The notes: generated by a model not told the origin, from the letters alone. Positions 25,551 through 33,464 are shown, numbered from the stretch's first letter. The stretch: DNA of 43,472 nucleotides from Bacillota bacterium (GCA_023443315.1 JAEZVA010000002.1:1-43472), one strand, 5' to 3'. Program-made: numbers and translations.

Positions 25551-26450
25551 ATGAATTTGAGACAGTTGCATTATTTTGTTACCGTGGCAGAAGAAGGACA
25601 GGTGACCAGTGCGGCAGCGAAACTTAATATGGCTCAACCACCGCTGAGCCAGCAGCTTAAAAGCTTGGAGGAAAGCACCAAAACCAAGTTGTTTAACCGA
25701 ACACCAAAAGGGATTGAACTTACGGAAGCCGGTGAGCTACTTTTGAGCCGCGCCCACCAGATTCTATCCTTTGTGCGTAATACCGAAAATGAATTAAACG
25801 ACTATGTGCATGGTGCAAAAGGCATCATCAATATTGGTATTATTTCATCCTCGGTGGAATCGGTGCTTTCGTTTGGCCTACCCGAGTTTCAGAAGAACAA
25901 TCCAAGAATTAACTTTAACATTGTCGAAAACAATACCTTCAGCATTTTAGACATGCTTGAAAAGGCTCTTGTTGACGTCGCTTTTGTTAGAACCCCTTTT
26001 TCCCATAAAGGTCTTGACACCTATAACCTGTTTTCAGAGCCAGTGTGTGCCGTATTAAGTAAGAGTTATCTTGAACAGAGCACCATTCAAAAACAACTTA
26101 TGAGCTCGAATAATCCATTGGTCTTAAGCGACCTCAAGGATGAAAGAATTATTCTTTTGCAAAACTATGAGGACACGGTTAAAACTGCCTGTCGGCGATT
26201 TGACTTTGAACCGAACGTTGTGTGCCGTGGCAGCAATGCTATTTCCGCCTTACTACTAGCTAGAGCAGGTATCGGCACCATGATAACACCCATAAGCACC
26301 GTGGATATGACTGACTTGACCAACCTCATTGTACAGACCATCGACTGTGATTTTTTAAACTCCTCCATTGTGATGGTATGGAGTGCAAGTCGAAAGCCGT
26401 CCTATGCGGTAGAAAAGTTTATTGAACATATAAAGTGCCTGAAGTTTTAA
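25551..26450 (+). CDS. LysR-family transcription regulator
   Basis: The 299-residue regulator has a winged helix-turn-helix at residues 1-60 (MNLRQLHYFVTVAEEGQVTS, AAAKLNMAQPPLSQQLKSLE, FNRTPKGIELTEAG) and a periplasmic-binding-like effector domain from about 90. It is transcribed divergently from the M20/BMP/ABC operon across 176 bases, the classic arrangement for LysR control of the neighbouring operon, and its ligand is probably the imported compound or a product of it. It ends against the convergent ribokinase gene with a shared terminator. Start ATG has AAAGGA at a rather long distance. Confidence 0.93.
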   Translation: MNLRQLHYFVTVAEEGQVTSAAAKLNMAQPPLSQQLKSLEESTKTKLFNRTPKGIELTEAGELLLSRAHQILSFVRNTENELNDYVHGAKGIINIGIISSSVESVLSFGLPEFQKNNPRINFNIVENNTFSILDMLEKALVDVAFVRTPFSHKGLDTYNLFSEPVCAVLSKSYLEQSTIQKQLMSSNNPLVLSDLKDERIILLQNYEDTVKTACRRFDFEPNVVCRGSNAISALLLARAGIGTMITPISTVDMTDLTNLIVQTIDCDFLNSSIVMVWSASRKPSYAVEKFIEHIKCLKF

Positions 26451-26451
26451 A

Positions 26452-26493
26452 AAAAGCTGGACTGCAGGAAGAGATTCCTGCAGTCCAGCTTTT
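26452..26493. terminator. bidirectional terminator shared by lysR and ribokinase genes
   Basis: A perfect 18-bp stem (26452-26469 with 26476-26493; core GCTGGACTGCAGGA) has A-rich left and T-rich right edges, so it ends transcripts from both sides. It fills the space between the two stops. Confidence 0.93.
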
Positions 26494-26504
26494 ATAGCAT
26501 AAAA

Positions 26505-27404
26505 TTACATCGCTTCTAAATTGCTGTTTTTGACCTCATCCATCGTTGGGATGGAGGTTTCGGCACCCTGCCTTGATACCGCGAGTGAGGAGGCAATTGA
26601 GGCAAGCCGCAGTGCCTCCTCGGGCGCGTGCCCTTGCGCAAGGCTTCCGATAAAGAAGCCGGTAAAGGTGTCGCCAGCTGCCGTGGTGTCCACAACCGGA
26701 ACCTTGTAGATTCCGTGTTTAAGGACGGTATTGCCATCCTTGTAATGCACACCGTGCTTACCGAGTGTTAGTACAATCTTCGCGTTAGGGTATTTCTCGG
26801 CAAGGGAGCTAAGAGGATCGTCTGTTCCCGAATCTCCGCAGATATCGGACGCCTCTACCTCATTTAGCATGAAATAATCCACATACTCAAGCGGTAGTGC
26901 AAGGATGCGCTCGTTCATCGGGGAAGGGTTGAGCACAATCACAAGCCCTTTCTTATATGCCTGCTCCATGATGTAGGGCATATTGTTAATCTCGTTTTGC
27001 AGGATGATATAATCTCCTGCCTCAAAGCCTGCGAGGGTTTCATCAACATGCTCATTTGTAATCGTTTGGTTTGCGCCGCCATGCAATAAGATACAGTTTT
27101 GACCCGAGCGGGTAACCTGAATGATGGCGTGTCCTGTGGCTTCCTCTTCACTGAGTTTAACAAAATCTGTGTGAACGCCATTTGCGTTGAGTGCATCCAC
27201 CAGCATGTCTCCATCGATCTTTCCAACCGATCCAGCGTGGTAAACCTTGACCCCAGCCCTAGCGAGGGCTATGGACTGATTGAGTCCCTTGCCTCCGCAG
27301 AAGGTTTGCCGCGAGATGGATGACATAGTTTCGCCCGGGCGAACAAAATGGTCGACTTGATAGACGCAGTCTATGTTGAGTGACCCAAAGTTCAGCAGTT
27401 TCAT
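26505..27404 (-). CDS. PfkB-family carbohydrate kinase, ribokinase-like
   Basis: The 299-residue kinase starts LLNFGSLNIDCVYQVDHFVR, then shows the PfkB signature 1 region TFCGGKGLNQSIALARAG, AGSVGKIDGDMLVDALNANG, and the C-terminal signature VVDTTAAGDTFTGFFIG containing the catalytic Asp and anion hole. These match ribokinase better than fructokinase or adenosine kinase. It would phosphorylate ribose or a similar free sugar at O5. The ATG at 27404 follows AGGAGAAG. It has its own strong promoter at 27520-27548 with an overlapping inverted repeat, so it is a separate transcript from the ABC operon but points towards the same functional group, being convergent with lysR. Confidence 0.93.
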   Translation of the reverse strand: MKLLNFGSLNIDCVYQVDHFVRPGETMSSISRQTFCGGKGLNQSIALARAGVKVYHAGSVGKIDGDMLVDALNANGVHTDFVKLSEEEATGHAIIQVTRSGQNCILLHGGANQTITNEHVDETLAGFEAGDYIILQNEINNMPYIMEQAYKKGLVIVLNPSPMNERILALPLEYVDYFMLNEVEASDICGDSGTDDPLSSLAEKYPNAKIVLTLGKHGVHYKDGNTVLKHGIYKVPVVDTTAAGDTFTGFFIGSLAQGHAPEEALRLASIASSLAVSRQGAETSIPTMDEVKNSNLEAM

Positions 27405-27481
27405 CTTTTCTTCTCCTATCCGTTTTGAATAATTACCAAGCCCAACGTTGTTTTTTAAATATACCGCAAGCCATATTATTA

Positions 27482-27509
27482 CAGTATTCTCCCGGGGGGA
27501 GTAATACCG
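27482..27509. promoter_or_regulatory. candidate operator downstream of the ribokinase promoter
   Basis: An imperfect inverted repeat, CAGTATTCTCCC (27482-27493), GGG, GGGAGTAATACCG (27497-27509), covers about +4 to +31 of the predicted transcript. A repressor bound here would block elongation or promoter escape. Confidence 0.5.
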
Positions 27510-27519
27510 TTTGCAGGCT

Positions 27520-27548
27520 ATTATAATACGACTTGTTTGATTTGGCAA
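27520..27548 (-). promoter_or_regulatory. sigma-A promoter of the ribokinase gene
   Basis: Minus-strand TTGCCA (27543-27548) and TATAAT (27520-27525) are separated by exactly 17 bases. It gives a leader of about 110 bases before the kinase start codon. Confidence 0.8.
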
Positions 27549-27603
27549 GGTAGCTTCCTGTCTGCTTTATTCAAATAACGCGTAGAGTGTATGTGTAAAA
27601 CTT

Positions 27604-27660
27604 CCAATTAATGCTTTAAAACGGCAGGGACGCGGGTTTTTGAGTATGCTTGAACAGTGG
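27604..27660. repeat. third copy of a short dispersed repeat (GACGCGGGTTTT core)
   Basis: The segment resembles 915-970: both contain an AAAC-GGCAG-(A/G)-GACGCGGGTTTT core followed by GTATGCTT and a (C/A)GT(A/G)GGCA stretch, read on the plus strand. Its minus strand could encode PTVQAYSKTRVPAVLK, against PTVEAYRKTRVSAGFK at 915-970. It may be the scar of an old mobile or duplicated element. Confidence 0.6.
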
Positions 27661-27713
27661 GCACTATCTTCTCCGAACACATGATACGCATACTTTTGTA
27701 TGCTGCAAGTAAA

Positions 27714-27742
27714 TTGACACAATAAATATGTGTGGATATAAT
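27714..27742 (+). promoter_or_regulatory. consensus sigma-A promoter of the radical SAM gene
   Basis: TTGACA (27714-27719), 17 bases, TATAAT (27737-27742): both hexamers are perfect. The leader would be about 155 bases and has small hairpins (for example GATTCT/AGAATC near 27813) but no recognised riboswitch. Confidence 0.85.
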
Positions 27743-27906
27743 GATATGAGTTGGGTACTGAATGATTGTCCCGGGTACGAGGTAAGGTTTTACCCTACGT
27801 GTACTGCTCTGATTCTCATTAGAATCTATCATGCACATACTGCATTACACCTCAATTGTTCTGTCATTGAAATGGTTGTTATTTGGGTATAGTTGGAGAT
27901 GATGCT

Positions 27907-29646
27907 GTGGAAGGCGCCGTGGTGCTTAGTGTGTTAAACGCAAAATATGTACATGCATCACCTGCACCCTGGTGTTTGGTGGCAGGCATAAAGGCGTATG
28001 CCCCGGAGCTATTTGACCGTGTGCGTGTAATGGAATACACCGTAAATCAACCATCTGCCGACGTATTACAGCAAATTGTTGCTACTGCGCCAGCGGTTGT
28101 TGGTTTTTCAAGCTATATATGGAATATAGATGCCACCCTGGCACTTTGCGCCGCACTAAAACAAGCCTTACCCGACGTAATCACTGTATTGGGCGGGCCG
28201 GAAGTAAGCTATTGTGCACAGGATGTACTGCAAAACAATACACAGGTTGACTACATTTTGGCTGGCGAAGGGGAGGAAAGCGTTCCTGCATTTTTAAGGG
28301 TTGTTCTCGCCCAAAACAAACCAGTGCCTTTACCCACAGAGGCACAGCAGTTGATTGCCGGTCTTTGTGGTCGACATGAGGACGGCACCATATACGAAAG
28401 CGCACCGTGTGTGCTGAGTAGACCCGTGCCATCACCACTCACAGCAGGCTATGCCGAGGCCCTACAGGGGCGGATCGCCTATTTTGAAACAAGCCGTGGT
28501 TGCCCTTATTCCTGTGCATTTTGTTTGTCGGGAAGGTGTAGCGCACCACGCACCTTTTCTTTGGATACCGTCTTACAGGATCTATTGCGCGTTGCAAACA
28601 GCGGCACACGTACGATCAAGTTTGTGGATCGAACCTTTAATGCCAATGCCGCCCATGCCAATCATATTTTACAGTTTATTCTTTCGCATTACGGCAAAGA
28701 AATTCCAACAGAAACCTGCTTTCATTTTGAGATTGCGGGTGACATTTTGCGAGAAGAGACAATATCTTTACTTGCGCAGATGCCTGTTGGTGCTGTACAG
28801 CTCGAGATTGGGATACAATCCTTTTGTGAAAAAACGCTTGATGCCGTTAATCGCAAAACGGATACAGCCACTTTGCAGGCAAATATCCACAGCATTGTGG
28901 CTATGGGAAATATGCATATTCACATCGACCTGATTGCCGGATTGCCTTATGAGGACTTGACCGTGTTTGCCGAAGGCTTTAACAAGGGGTATGCGTTAAA
29001 GGCTCAGATGCTGCAGCTTGGTTTTTTGAAGTTGTTACACGGTAGTGCCATGCGCAATGAGCCGCAAACCTACCCCTGTGAATTTGACAGGAATGCGCCC
29101 TATGAAGTACGGGCAACGCCATGGCTTTCGGCGCAGGATATCGAGCTGTTACACCATACGGAGCACGCTGTGAATCGGGTGTATAACAGCGGGCGTTTTT
29201 GTTTGACGGCAGATTATGTGCTTTGCGCAAGCGGTCAAACACCGTTCGAATTTTATACCAGGCTTGGTCTTTGGACACAAAACGCAGGGGTTCATTCATA
29301 CACGTCACTGGATGATTACACCGCGGTATTACAGGAGTACTGTGCTTTATTTCATAACGTTGATGACCAAACTCTGCGGGATTTTCTTGTGCGCGATCGG
29401 CTTTCCACCAACTCAACGGGTCGCTTACCGCCTTGCTTGCACAGGCAAGATGCGCTGATGGCAACGGTGATAAAGCGCCTTGCTGCCAACCCCGCAACCG
29501 CACCGCAAAAGGGTGTGCGCCGCGGTATTGCCTTGCTCTATGCTGCGAATGCTGTGTGCTGGGTAGATTATTTACCCCAAAAAAGAAATCCCATTACAGG
29601 TCGCTGGGTGTTGCATGAAATGCCGCTGAGTGCGATACTAGCGTAG
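27907..29646 (+). CDS. B12-binding-domain radical SAM protein, DUF4080 type
   Basis: The 579-residue enzyme has an N-terminal cobalamin-binding-like domain (VLSVLNAKYVHASPAP, VGFSSYIWNID, VLGGPEVSYC; about 1-140), a radical SAM domain with the [4Fe-4S] motif SRGCPYSCAFCLSG near residue 200, then LEIGIQSFCEKTLDAVNRKT and DLIAGLPYED, and a C-terminal DUF4080-like region. The family is widespread in clostridia; its reaction is unknown. I chose the GTG at 27907, with GGAG eight bases before it, because family members begin close to the LNAKYVH motif; the frame is open eight codons further. It is monocistronic between a consensus promoter and a terminator at 29699. Confidence 0.9.
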   Translation: MEGAVVLSVLNAKYVHASPAPWCLVAGIKAYAPELFDRVRVMEYTVNQPSADVLQQIVATAPAVVGFSSYIWNIDATLALCAALKQALPDVITVLGGPEVSYCAQDVLQNNTQVDYILAGEGEESVPAFLRVVLAQNKPVPLPTEAQQLIAGLCGRHEDGTIYESAPCVLSRPVPSPLTAGYAEALQGRIAYFETSRGCPYSCAFCLSGRCSAPRTFSLDTVLQDLLRVANSGTRTIKFVDRTFNANAAHANHILQFILSHYGKEIPTETCFHFEIAGDILREETISLLAQMPVGAVQLEIGIQSFCEKTLDAVNRKTDTATLQANIHSIVAMGNMHIHIDLIAGLPYEDLTVFAEGFNKGYALKAQMLQLGFLKLLHGSAMRNEPQTYPCEFDRNAPYEVRATPWLSAQDIELLHHTEHAVNRVYNSGRFCLTADYVLCASGQTPFEFYTRLGLWTQNAGVHSYTSLDDYTAVLQEYCALFHNVDDQTLRDFLVRDRLSTNSTGRLPPCLHRQDALMATVIKRLAANPATAPQKGVRRGIALLYAANAVCWVDYLPQKRNPITGRWVLHEMPLSAILA

Positions 29647-29698
29647 CATCGTTACTGTATAGTCCTTGAGGGATTAGTCCAGTTTTTTACGTAGAATC

Positions 29699-29725
29699 AG
29701 CCCGCCATACATGCTATAGCGGGCT
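29699..29725 (+). terminator. terminator of the radical SAM gene
   Basis: AGCCCGC (29699-29705) pairs with GCGGGCT (29719-29725), loop 13 bases, followed by TACTATTTATG. The T-tract is interrupted, so efficiency is uncertain. Confidence 0.65.
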
Positions 29726-29779
29726 TACTATTTATGCAAACACCTTCACTAAATCTGTTACTGCAACGCAAATATGCTT

Positions 29780-29905
29780 ATGTTTAAAATTGCACAAAGA
29801 GACGAGCAATATTGTTGGGTTGTGAAAGCCCGAAGAGACTCAACAGCAATGGCGGTTGAGTCATCCACCGCAGAAACGGCAGTACCGTTGTTCTTTCGTC
29901 ACTAA
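29780..29905 (+). other. structured or small-ORF segment in a 500-bp intergenic region
   Basis: The region 29647-30148 has no normal gene. Within it, GACTCAAC (29837-29844) pairs perfectly with GTTGAGTC (29855-29862); ACGG/CCGT (29876-29888) forms another hairpin; and GACGA (29801-29805) can pair with TCGTC (29896-29900) to close the whole. This looks like a folded RNA. The same bases could encode a 41-residue peptide from an ATG at 29780, without a ribosome site. I do not recognise it as a known riboswitch. Confidence 0.3.
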
Positions 29906-30148
29906 TAAATCATAGCGGATAGGTTAGTTGCATGACATTTGCTGTAACGAGCGCAACTGTTGCCTTATTGCAATCACTCCATCATTCAATCTCCCTTCCC
30001 TTAACCAACTACTATGCTTTTTGTTGGCGGCTTGTATTATTAAAAGATTTTTATTATACTTAAGTACAGCAAGAATATAACAACATCCCCCCTTTAATGA
30101 CTATAGTAAATTGTTTGCTTCGCATTAAATCAATAAGGACGTGTACAA

Positions 30149-30787
30149 TTGGAGACGATAGAAAGACCCAACCGCAAAAAAGAACAGGGCGCTGAGACGA
30201 AAAGAAAGATATATGACTGTGCGAAAATCCTTTTTACACAACAGGATCCCGCCGATGTCAGCGTAGACGCCATTGTAATAGCGGCAGGCGTATCCAAGGG
30301 GACGTTCTATGTCCATTATGAGTCTAAGGATGCCCTGATTGCATCATTGCTGTCTGATTCTGTCACAAATCTTGACCTTGACTACAAATCCTTTCTGTTT
30401 TCGCTGCCGCCGGGGATGTCTGCTCCCGATACGCTGCTGCGCCTGATTGAAAAAATCTGCGATGTTCTTGTTGATACCATCGGCTATGAGACGATGGGCA
30501 CAATCTACAAGCTACATCTTACAAGAACCGTGGATACGCAATCCGCTGTGAGTTATAACAGAGAATTATACAGATTATTTAGTGAGGTTTTGCAAACGGG
30601 GATTGAGCGCTGCGAGTTTGCGACTGTCCTGCCGATTGATATCCTTGCAAAACATCTTGTTATGGCAATAAGGGGGCTTACGTACGAATGGTGTATCCGT
30701 TACCCTGACTTTGATTTAAAGGAAAATGCCCGATTGCACTTCCAAACGATATTAACGGGCTTGCAAATCAGGGATACTAAGTCGTAA
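30149..30787 (+). CDS. TetR-family transcription regulator
   Basis: A 212-residue regulator with the TetR helix-turn-helix at about residues 15-62 (ETKRKIYDCAKILFTQQDPA, VSVDAIVIAAGVSKGTFYVHYESKDALIASLL) and a variable ligand domain. The start is a TTG at 30149 with AAGGAC nine bases before it; the first ATG would remove the DNA-binding domain. It stands alone between the folded segment at 29.8 kb and the peroxiredoxin gene, 187 bases upstream of the latter. No clear inverted repeat marks its operator, and its target is not evident. Confidence 0.88.
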   Translation: METIERPNRKKEQGAETKRKIYDCAKILFTQQDPADVSVDAIVIAAGVSKGTFYVHYESKDALIASLLSDSVTNLDLDYKSFLFSLPPGMSAPDTLLRLIEKICDVLVDTIGYETMGTIYKLHLTRTVDTQSAVSYNRELYRLFSEVLQTGIERCEFATVLPIDILAKHLVMAIRGLTYEWCIRYPDFDLKENARLHFQTILTGLQIRDTKS

Positions 30788-30899
30788 TAAACCGCGCGTA
30801 CTGTTGCGTTTTTGGAAGTGAATCGCGGTTGCGTTTGTGACACCGTAGCATACACCAACAGCTGTTTGTGTTTGAAAATTTAAATAACGATAATTATTC

Positions 30900-30928
30900 T
30901 TGTATGAATAACACCATTGTGGTATAGT
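30900..30928 (+). promoter_or_regulatory. promoter of the peroxiredoxin gene
   Basis: TTGTAT (30900-30905) and TATAGT (30923-30928) are 17 bases apart, 46 bases before the start codon. The upstream AATAACGATAATTATT stretch is partly palindromic and could be a metal- or peroxide-responsive (Fur/PerR-like) site, by eye only. Confidence 0.6.
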
Positions 30929-30974
30929 ATATATAAGACTAGGACAAATTAGCAGAAATAAGAGGTGTTAAACT

Positions 30975-31439
30975 ATGATGAATGAGATTAAGGTTGGAGC
31001 CGTTGCGCCCGACTTTATGCTGCTTGATACCCAGGAGCAGGAGGTTCGTCTTTCGGACTACCGTGGCAAAAAGGTTTTGCTAAGCTGGCACCCGATTGCG
31101 TGGACCGGTGTTTGCACCGACCAGATGCGGGCACTAGAAACCCACTACGACAAATTTACCGCTCTTAACACCGTGCCTCTGGGTCTAAGTGTTGACCCAA
31201 GCGCCGGAAAAAAGGCGTGGGCAGCAGTACTCAGCATCCGCAATGTGCCCCTGCTTTGTGATTTTTACCCCCATGGTAAAGTAGCAAAGGATTACGGCAT
31301 TTTCATTGAGGAGTACGGTATGTCCCAACGGGCAAACGTTATCATCGACGAAAATGGGGTTGTAAAGTGGGTTAAGGTATACCCCATGGCGCAGCTGCCC
31401 GACATCGACGAAGTGTTTGCGGTGCTTGAGAGTTTATAG
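30975..31439 (+). CDS. peroxiredoxin (AhpC/TSA family, AhpE-like)
   Basis: A 154-residue thiol peroxidase that reduces hydrogen peroxide and organic peroxides. The catalytic site is PIAWTGVCTDQM, matching the PxxxTxxC pattern with the peroxidatic Cys near residue 47. A second Cys lies in VPLLCDFYPHGKVA, where many relatives have Ser; it could act as resolving Cys. The phenylalanine usual in the P(L/A)AFTP motif is Trp here, and the motif proline after T is Gly, small departures from the norm. Two ATGs stand together after AGAGGTG. The gene is monocistronic with a strong terminator at 31466. Confidence 0.93.
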   Translation: MMNEIKVGAVAPDFMLLDTQEQEVRLSDYRGKKVLLSWHPIAWTGVCTDQMRALETHYDKFTALNTVPLGLSVDPSAGKKAWAAVLSIRNVPLLCDFYPHGKVAKDYGIFIEEYGMSQRANVIIDENGVVKWVKVYPMAQLPDIDEVFAVLESL

Positions 31440-31465
31440 ATTGCAAATCATAATTTCTTGATACA

Positions 31466-31505
31466 AAACGTTGAGGCATCAGACGCGTCTGATGCCTCAA
31501 CGTTT
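31466..31505. terminator. bidirectional terminator between peroxiredoxin and hydrolase genes
   Basis: A 40-base perfect palindrome, half AAACGTTGAGGCATCAGACG, lies between two converging genes and is flanked by A- and T-containing edges suited to termination on both strands. Confidence 0.9.
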
Positions 31506-31532
31506 CTATTTGTTGTTAGTCTTTATGATATC

Positions 31533-32729
31533 CTAGTTGTTATGTCGCTGTGAAAGCTGAACCAGTTCCTGAACAAAGCGATCGCTTTCGTTAATCCATG
31601 GGCAATGCCCCGAGTGCTCAAACCATACCAATTCTTTATACGGTGCATCTAGCTGCTCGTAATACTGTTGGGCAAGCGTGAGTGGCGCGTTCAGATCGTG
31701 TTTCCCCAAAAAGAAGTAAGTTGGTATTTCCAGTGTGGTATAGTCCGTTCGCAGGTCAATGTCATACAACTGAGGGTAAACATGATTAAACACTGTGATA
31801 ATCCCTCTGACATAATTGATGGAATCGTATAACCCATATTCCTGCGCGGTCATATCACGCAGAGTTTGAAACCCATTGTTATGTATTTGCGGGTTCGCTC
31901 CCATTATATTGTTCAGATACCCGAGATATGCGGCGCTTTTCCATGTGACATCTTCTCCGTAGTAGGGCGGTTCCCCGTTTTCTACGAGTGTTTGAATCAT
32001 TTTATCATCACCCCGCTGCCCGGCATACTCCAGCGCAAGGTGATAATCGATGCGCTCTGTTTCAACAAATGCGACCATCTGCCCTGTTCCCACAACGGCA
32101 TGATATAGTTCTGGGCGTTCTTTTGCCATAAATATGCCAAGCGTACTGCCCCACGATTCCCCCACCAGATACAGCTTTTTCTGCCCAAATCGTTTGAGCA
32201 AGTATTGGGTAAGAGAAATTCCGTCCTTTACATAAACGGTTGGTGTTAGTTGTGACTTAGGTAGCGCGGAATAGGATTTCCCCGAGCCGGGCTGATCCCA
32301 GTTCACTACTACAAAATGCTTTTCAAGCTCGGCTAGGTTATAGCGTGTCGATGCCATCTGCGTACCGCCGGGACCGCCCGCCAAGAACAGTAATATCGGC
32401 TTGTTGGTATCATATCCGCGTATGCTAATCCATTCCCTGTGCCGATTGATGTTAATTGGTATCAGCTCTGCAATGCTCTCCTTTACCCTTTTGCCGTTTT
32501 CACGGATAGCAGGCGTATATGCGGTAAGCTGGGTAATAAGCACAAGCCCTGCACAGGCAAGAAACGTGGCTGCTGTAAACATTGCGCACCGCTTGAGTCG
32601 CGCAAGCGTCACCACCATTTTCGTGGGATTTCCACGCCTTGCAACGACCGTAACGGCATTTACGGTGCACGCTAGCAACAGCGCAATAATCAAAATAAGC
32701 AGTACAATCAAAAGAATTAGTTTTATCAA
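31533..32729 (-). CDS. membrane-anchored alpha/beta hydrolase, proline iminopeptidase-like
   Basis: The product, about 398 residues, has two N-terminal membrane segments (about 1-25 and 48-72), then an alpha/beta-hydrolase domain. Visible motifs are LLFLAGGPGGTQ (oxyanion HGGPG-type turn), VVNWDQPGSGKS, the nucleophile elbow VGESWGSTLG, FLGKHDLNAP (acid) and FEHSGHCPWINE (His). These resemble the S33 iminopeptidase group. I favour the TTG at 32729 because GGGGGG lies seven bases before it; a TTG at 32744 overlaps that site. It is divergent from a TetR gene and its promoter contains that regulator's likely operators, so it is probably induced by the TetR ligand, perhaps a compound it hydrolyses. 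Confidence 0.85.
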   Translation of the reverse strand: MIKLILLIVLLILIIALLLACTVNAVTVVARRGNPTKMVVTLARLKRCAMFTAATFLACAGLVLITQLTAYTPAIRENGKRVKESIAELIPININRHREWISIRGYDTNKPILLFLAGGPGGTQMASTRYNLAELEKHFVVVNWDQPGSGKSYSALPKSQLTPTVYVKDGISLTQYLLKRFGQKKLYLVGESWGSTLGIFMAKERPELYHAVVGTGQMVAFVETERIDYHLALEYAGQRGDDKMIQTLVENGEPPYYGEDVTWKSAAYLGYLNNIMGANPQIHNNGFQTLRDMTAQEYGLYDSINYVRGIITVFNHVYPQLYDIDLRTDYTTLEIPTYFFLGKHDLNAPLTLAQQYYEQLDAPYKELVWFEHSGHCPWINESDRFVQELVQLSQRHNN

Positions 32730-32744
32730 GTTAAGTCCCCCCAA

Positions 32745-32806
32745 TATTTTTGAACGTTGTTCAACTTTATGATTGTACTATATTTTTGAACAGTAGTCAA
32801 CTTTAT
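32745..32806. promoter_or_regulatory. twin TetR operators overlapping divergent promoters
   Basis: Two 26-base copies (32745-32770 and 32781-32806) share TATTTTTGAAC and CAACTTTAT around a variable 6-base middle, period 36. Each holds the inverted repeat TTGAAC-N3-(G/A)(T/G)TCAA. The hydrolase promoter reads, on the minus strand, TTGACT (32795-32800), 17 bases, TACAAT (32772-32777); copy 2 covers its -35 and copy 1 its start site. The TetR -10 is TATACT at 32817-32822, with copy 2 over its -35. Autoregulation and repression of the hydrolase are thus likely. Confidence 0.8.
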
Positions 32807-32843
32807 TTTTTTGTGTTATACTTTTTTTATTAGGAGGTGTGGG

Positions 32844-33464
32844 ATGTACATGGATAAACGGGAACGAATTTTGGACGCCTTTCAAGAGTTGCTTCGTGAG
32901 GGCATGGCTGGCACCGCTTCGGTTGCGGATATTGCAAAAAAAGCGGGAATTGCCAAGGGTGGTATGTATTATTATTTTAAAAACAAAGAAGAGGCGCTGG
33001 ATGCTCTGACCCAGCGCCAATATGACTCGGTACTTTCGGCGTGCTCAAAGTCACTTGAGGAGTGCAAACTAGATGCCGTGACAAAGATGAAGCTTTTGCT
33101 GTACGTTTACCGCAACACCGCCGTGGATTCCGCGGTGGACAAGCTTTTGCATCAAACGCAAAATGCCGCGATACACCAAAAATCAATGGCACACATCCTA
33201 AGGGGTCTTACGCCGATGGTTACAAGCATCTTCACACAAGGTGTACAAGAGGGTATATTCCATTGTGATTATCCCGAGCAGTACGCGCAGATCTTACTGT
33301 GTGTGTTTGTATTTCTAATCGATCCCGGCGTGTTTGACTGGACAACGGAGGAATACCGCCTAAAGCTGGTCGGCGTTGCCGACCTGTTGGAAAAGGGGCT
33401 TGAGACCCCAAAAGGAACCTTCGCGTTTTTATATGAGAACTGGACAAAGCAGCGGTTGTTATAG
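32844..33464 (+). CDS. TetR-family transcription regulator, divergent from the hydrolase
   Basis: The 206-residue regulator has its helix-turn-helix at residues 4-50 (KRERILDAFQELLREGMAG, TASVADIAKKAGIAKGGMYYY, FKNKEEALDAL) and a C-terminal ligand domain. The ATG at 32844 follows AGGAGGTG; a frame start 11 codons up lacks a site. It probably binds the two inverted repeats at 32745-32806. Its stop overlaps the convergent aminotransferase gene by six bases (33459-33464), so the two mRNAs are complementary at their 3' ends and no terminator separates them. Confidence 0.93.
   Translation: MYMDKRERILDAFQELLREGMAGTASVADIAKKAGIAKGGMYYYFKNKEEALDALTQRQYDSVLSACSKSLEECKLDAVTKMKLLLYVYRNTAVDSAVDKLLHQTQNAAIHQKSMAHILRGLTPMVTSIFTQGVQEGIFHCDYPEQYAQILLCVFVFLIDPGVFDWTTEEYRLKLVGVADLLEKGLETPKGTFAFLYENWTKQRLL

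Noticed and set aside
28451..29503. Frames of 85-174 codons in and opposite the radical SAM gene
   Set aside because: The radical SAM frame is continuous and carries the family motifs; the others are by-products of its GC-rich third positions.
27907..29646. Antibiotic- or RiPP-type biosynthetic radical SAM cluster
   Set aside because: The gene is alone, with its own promoter and terminator; the neighbours are a ribokinase and a TetR gene, and no precursor peptide is visible.
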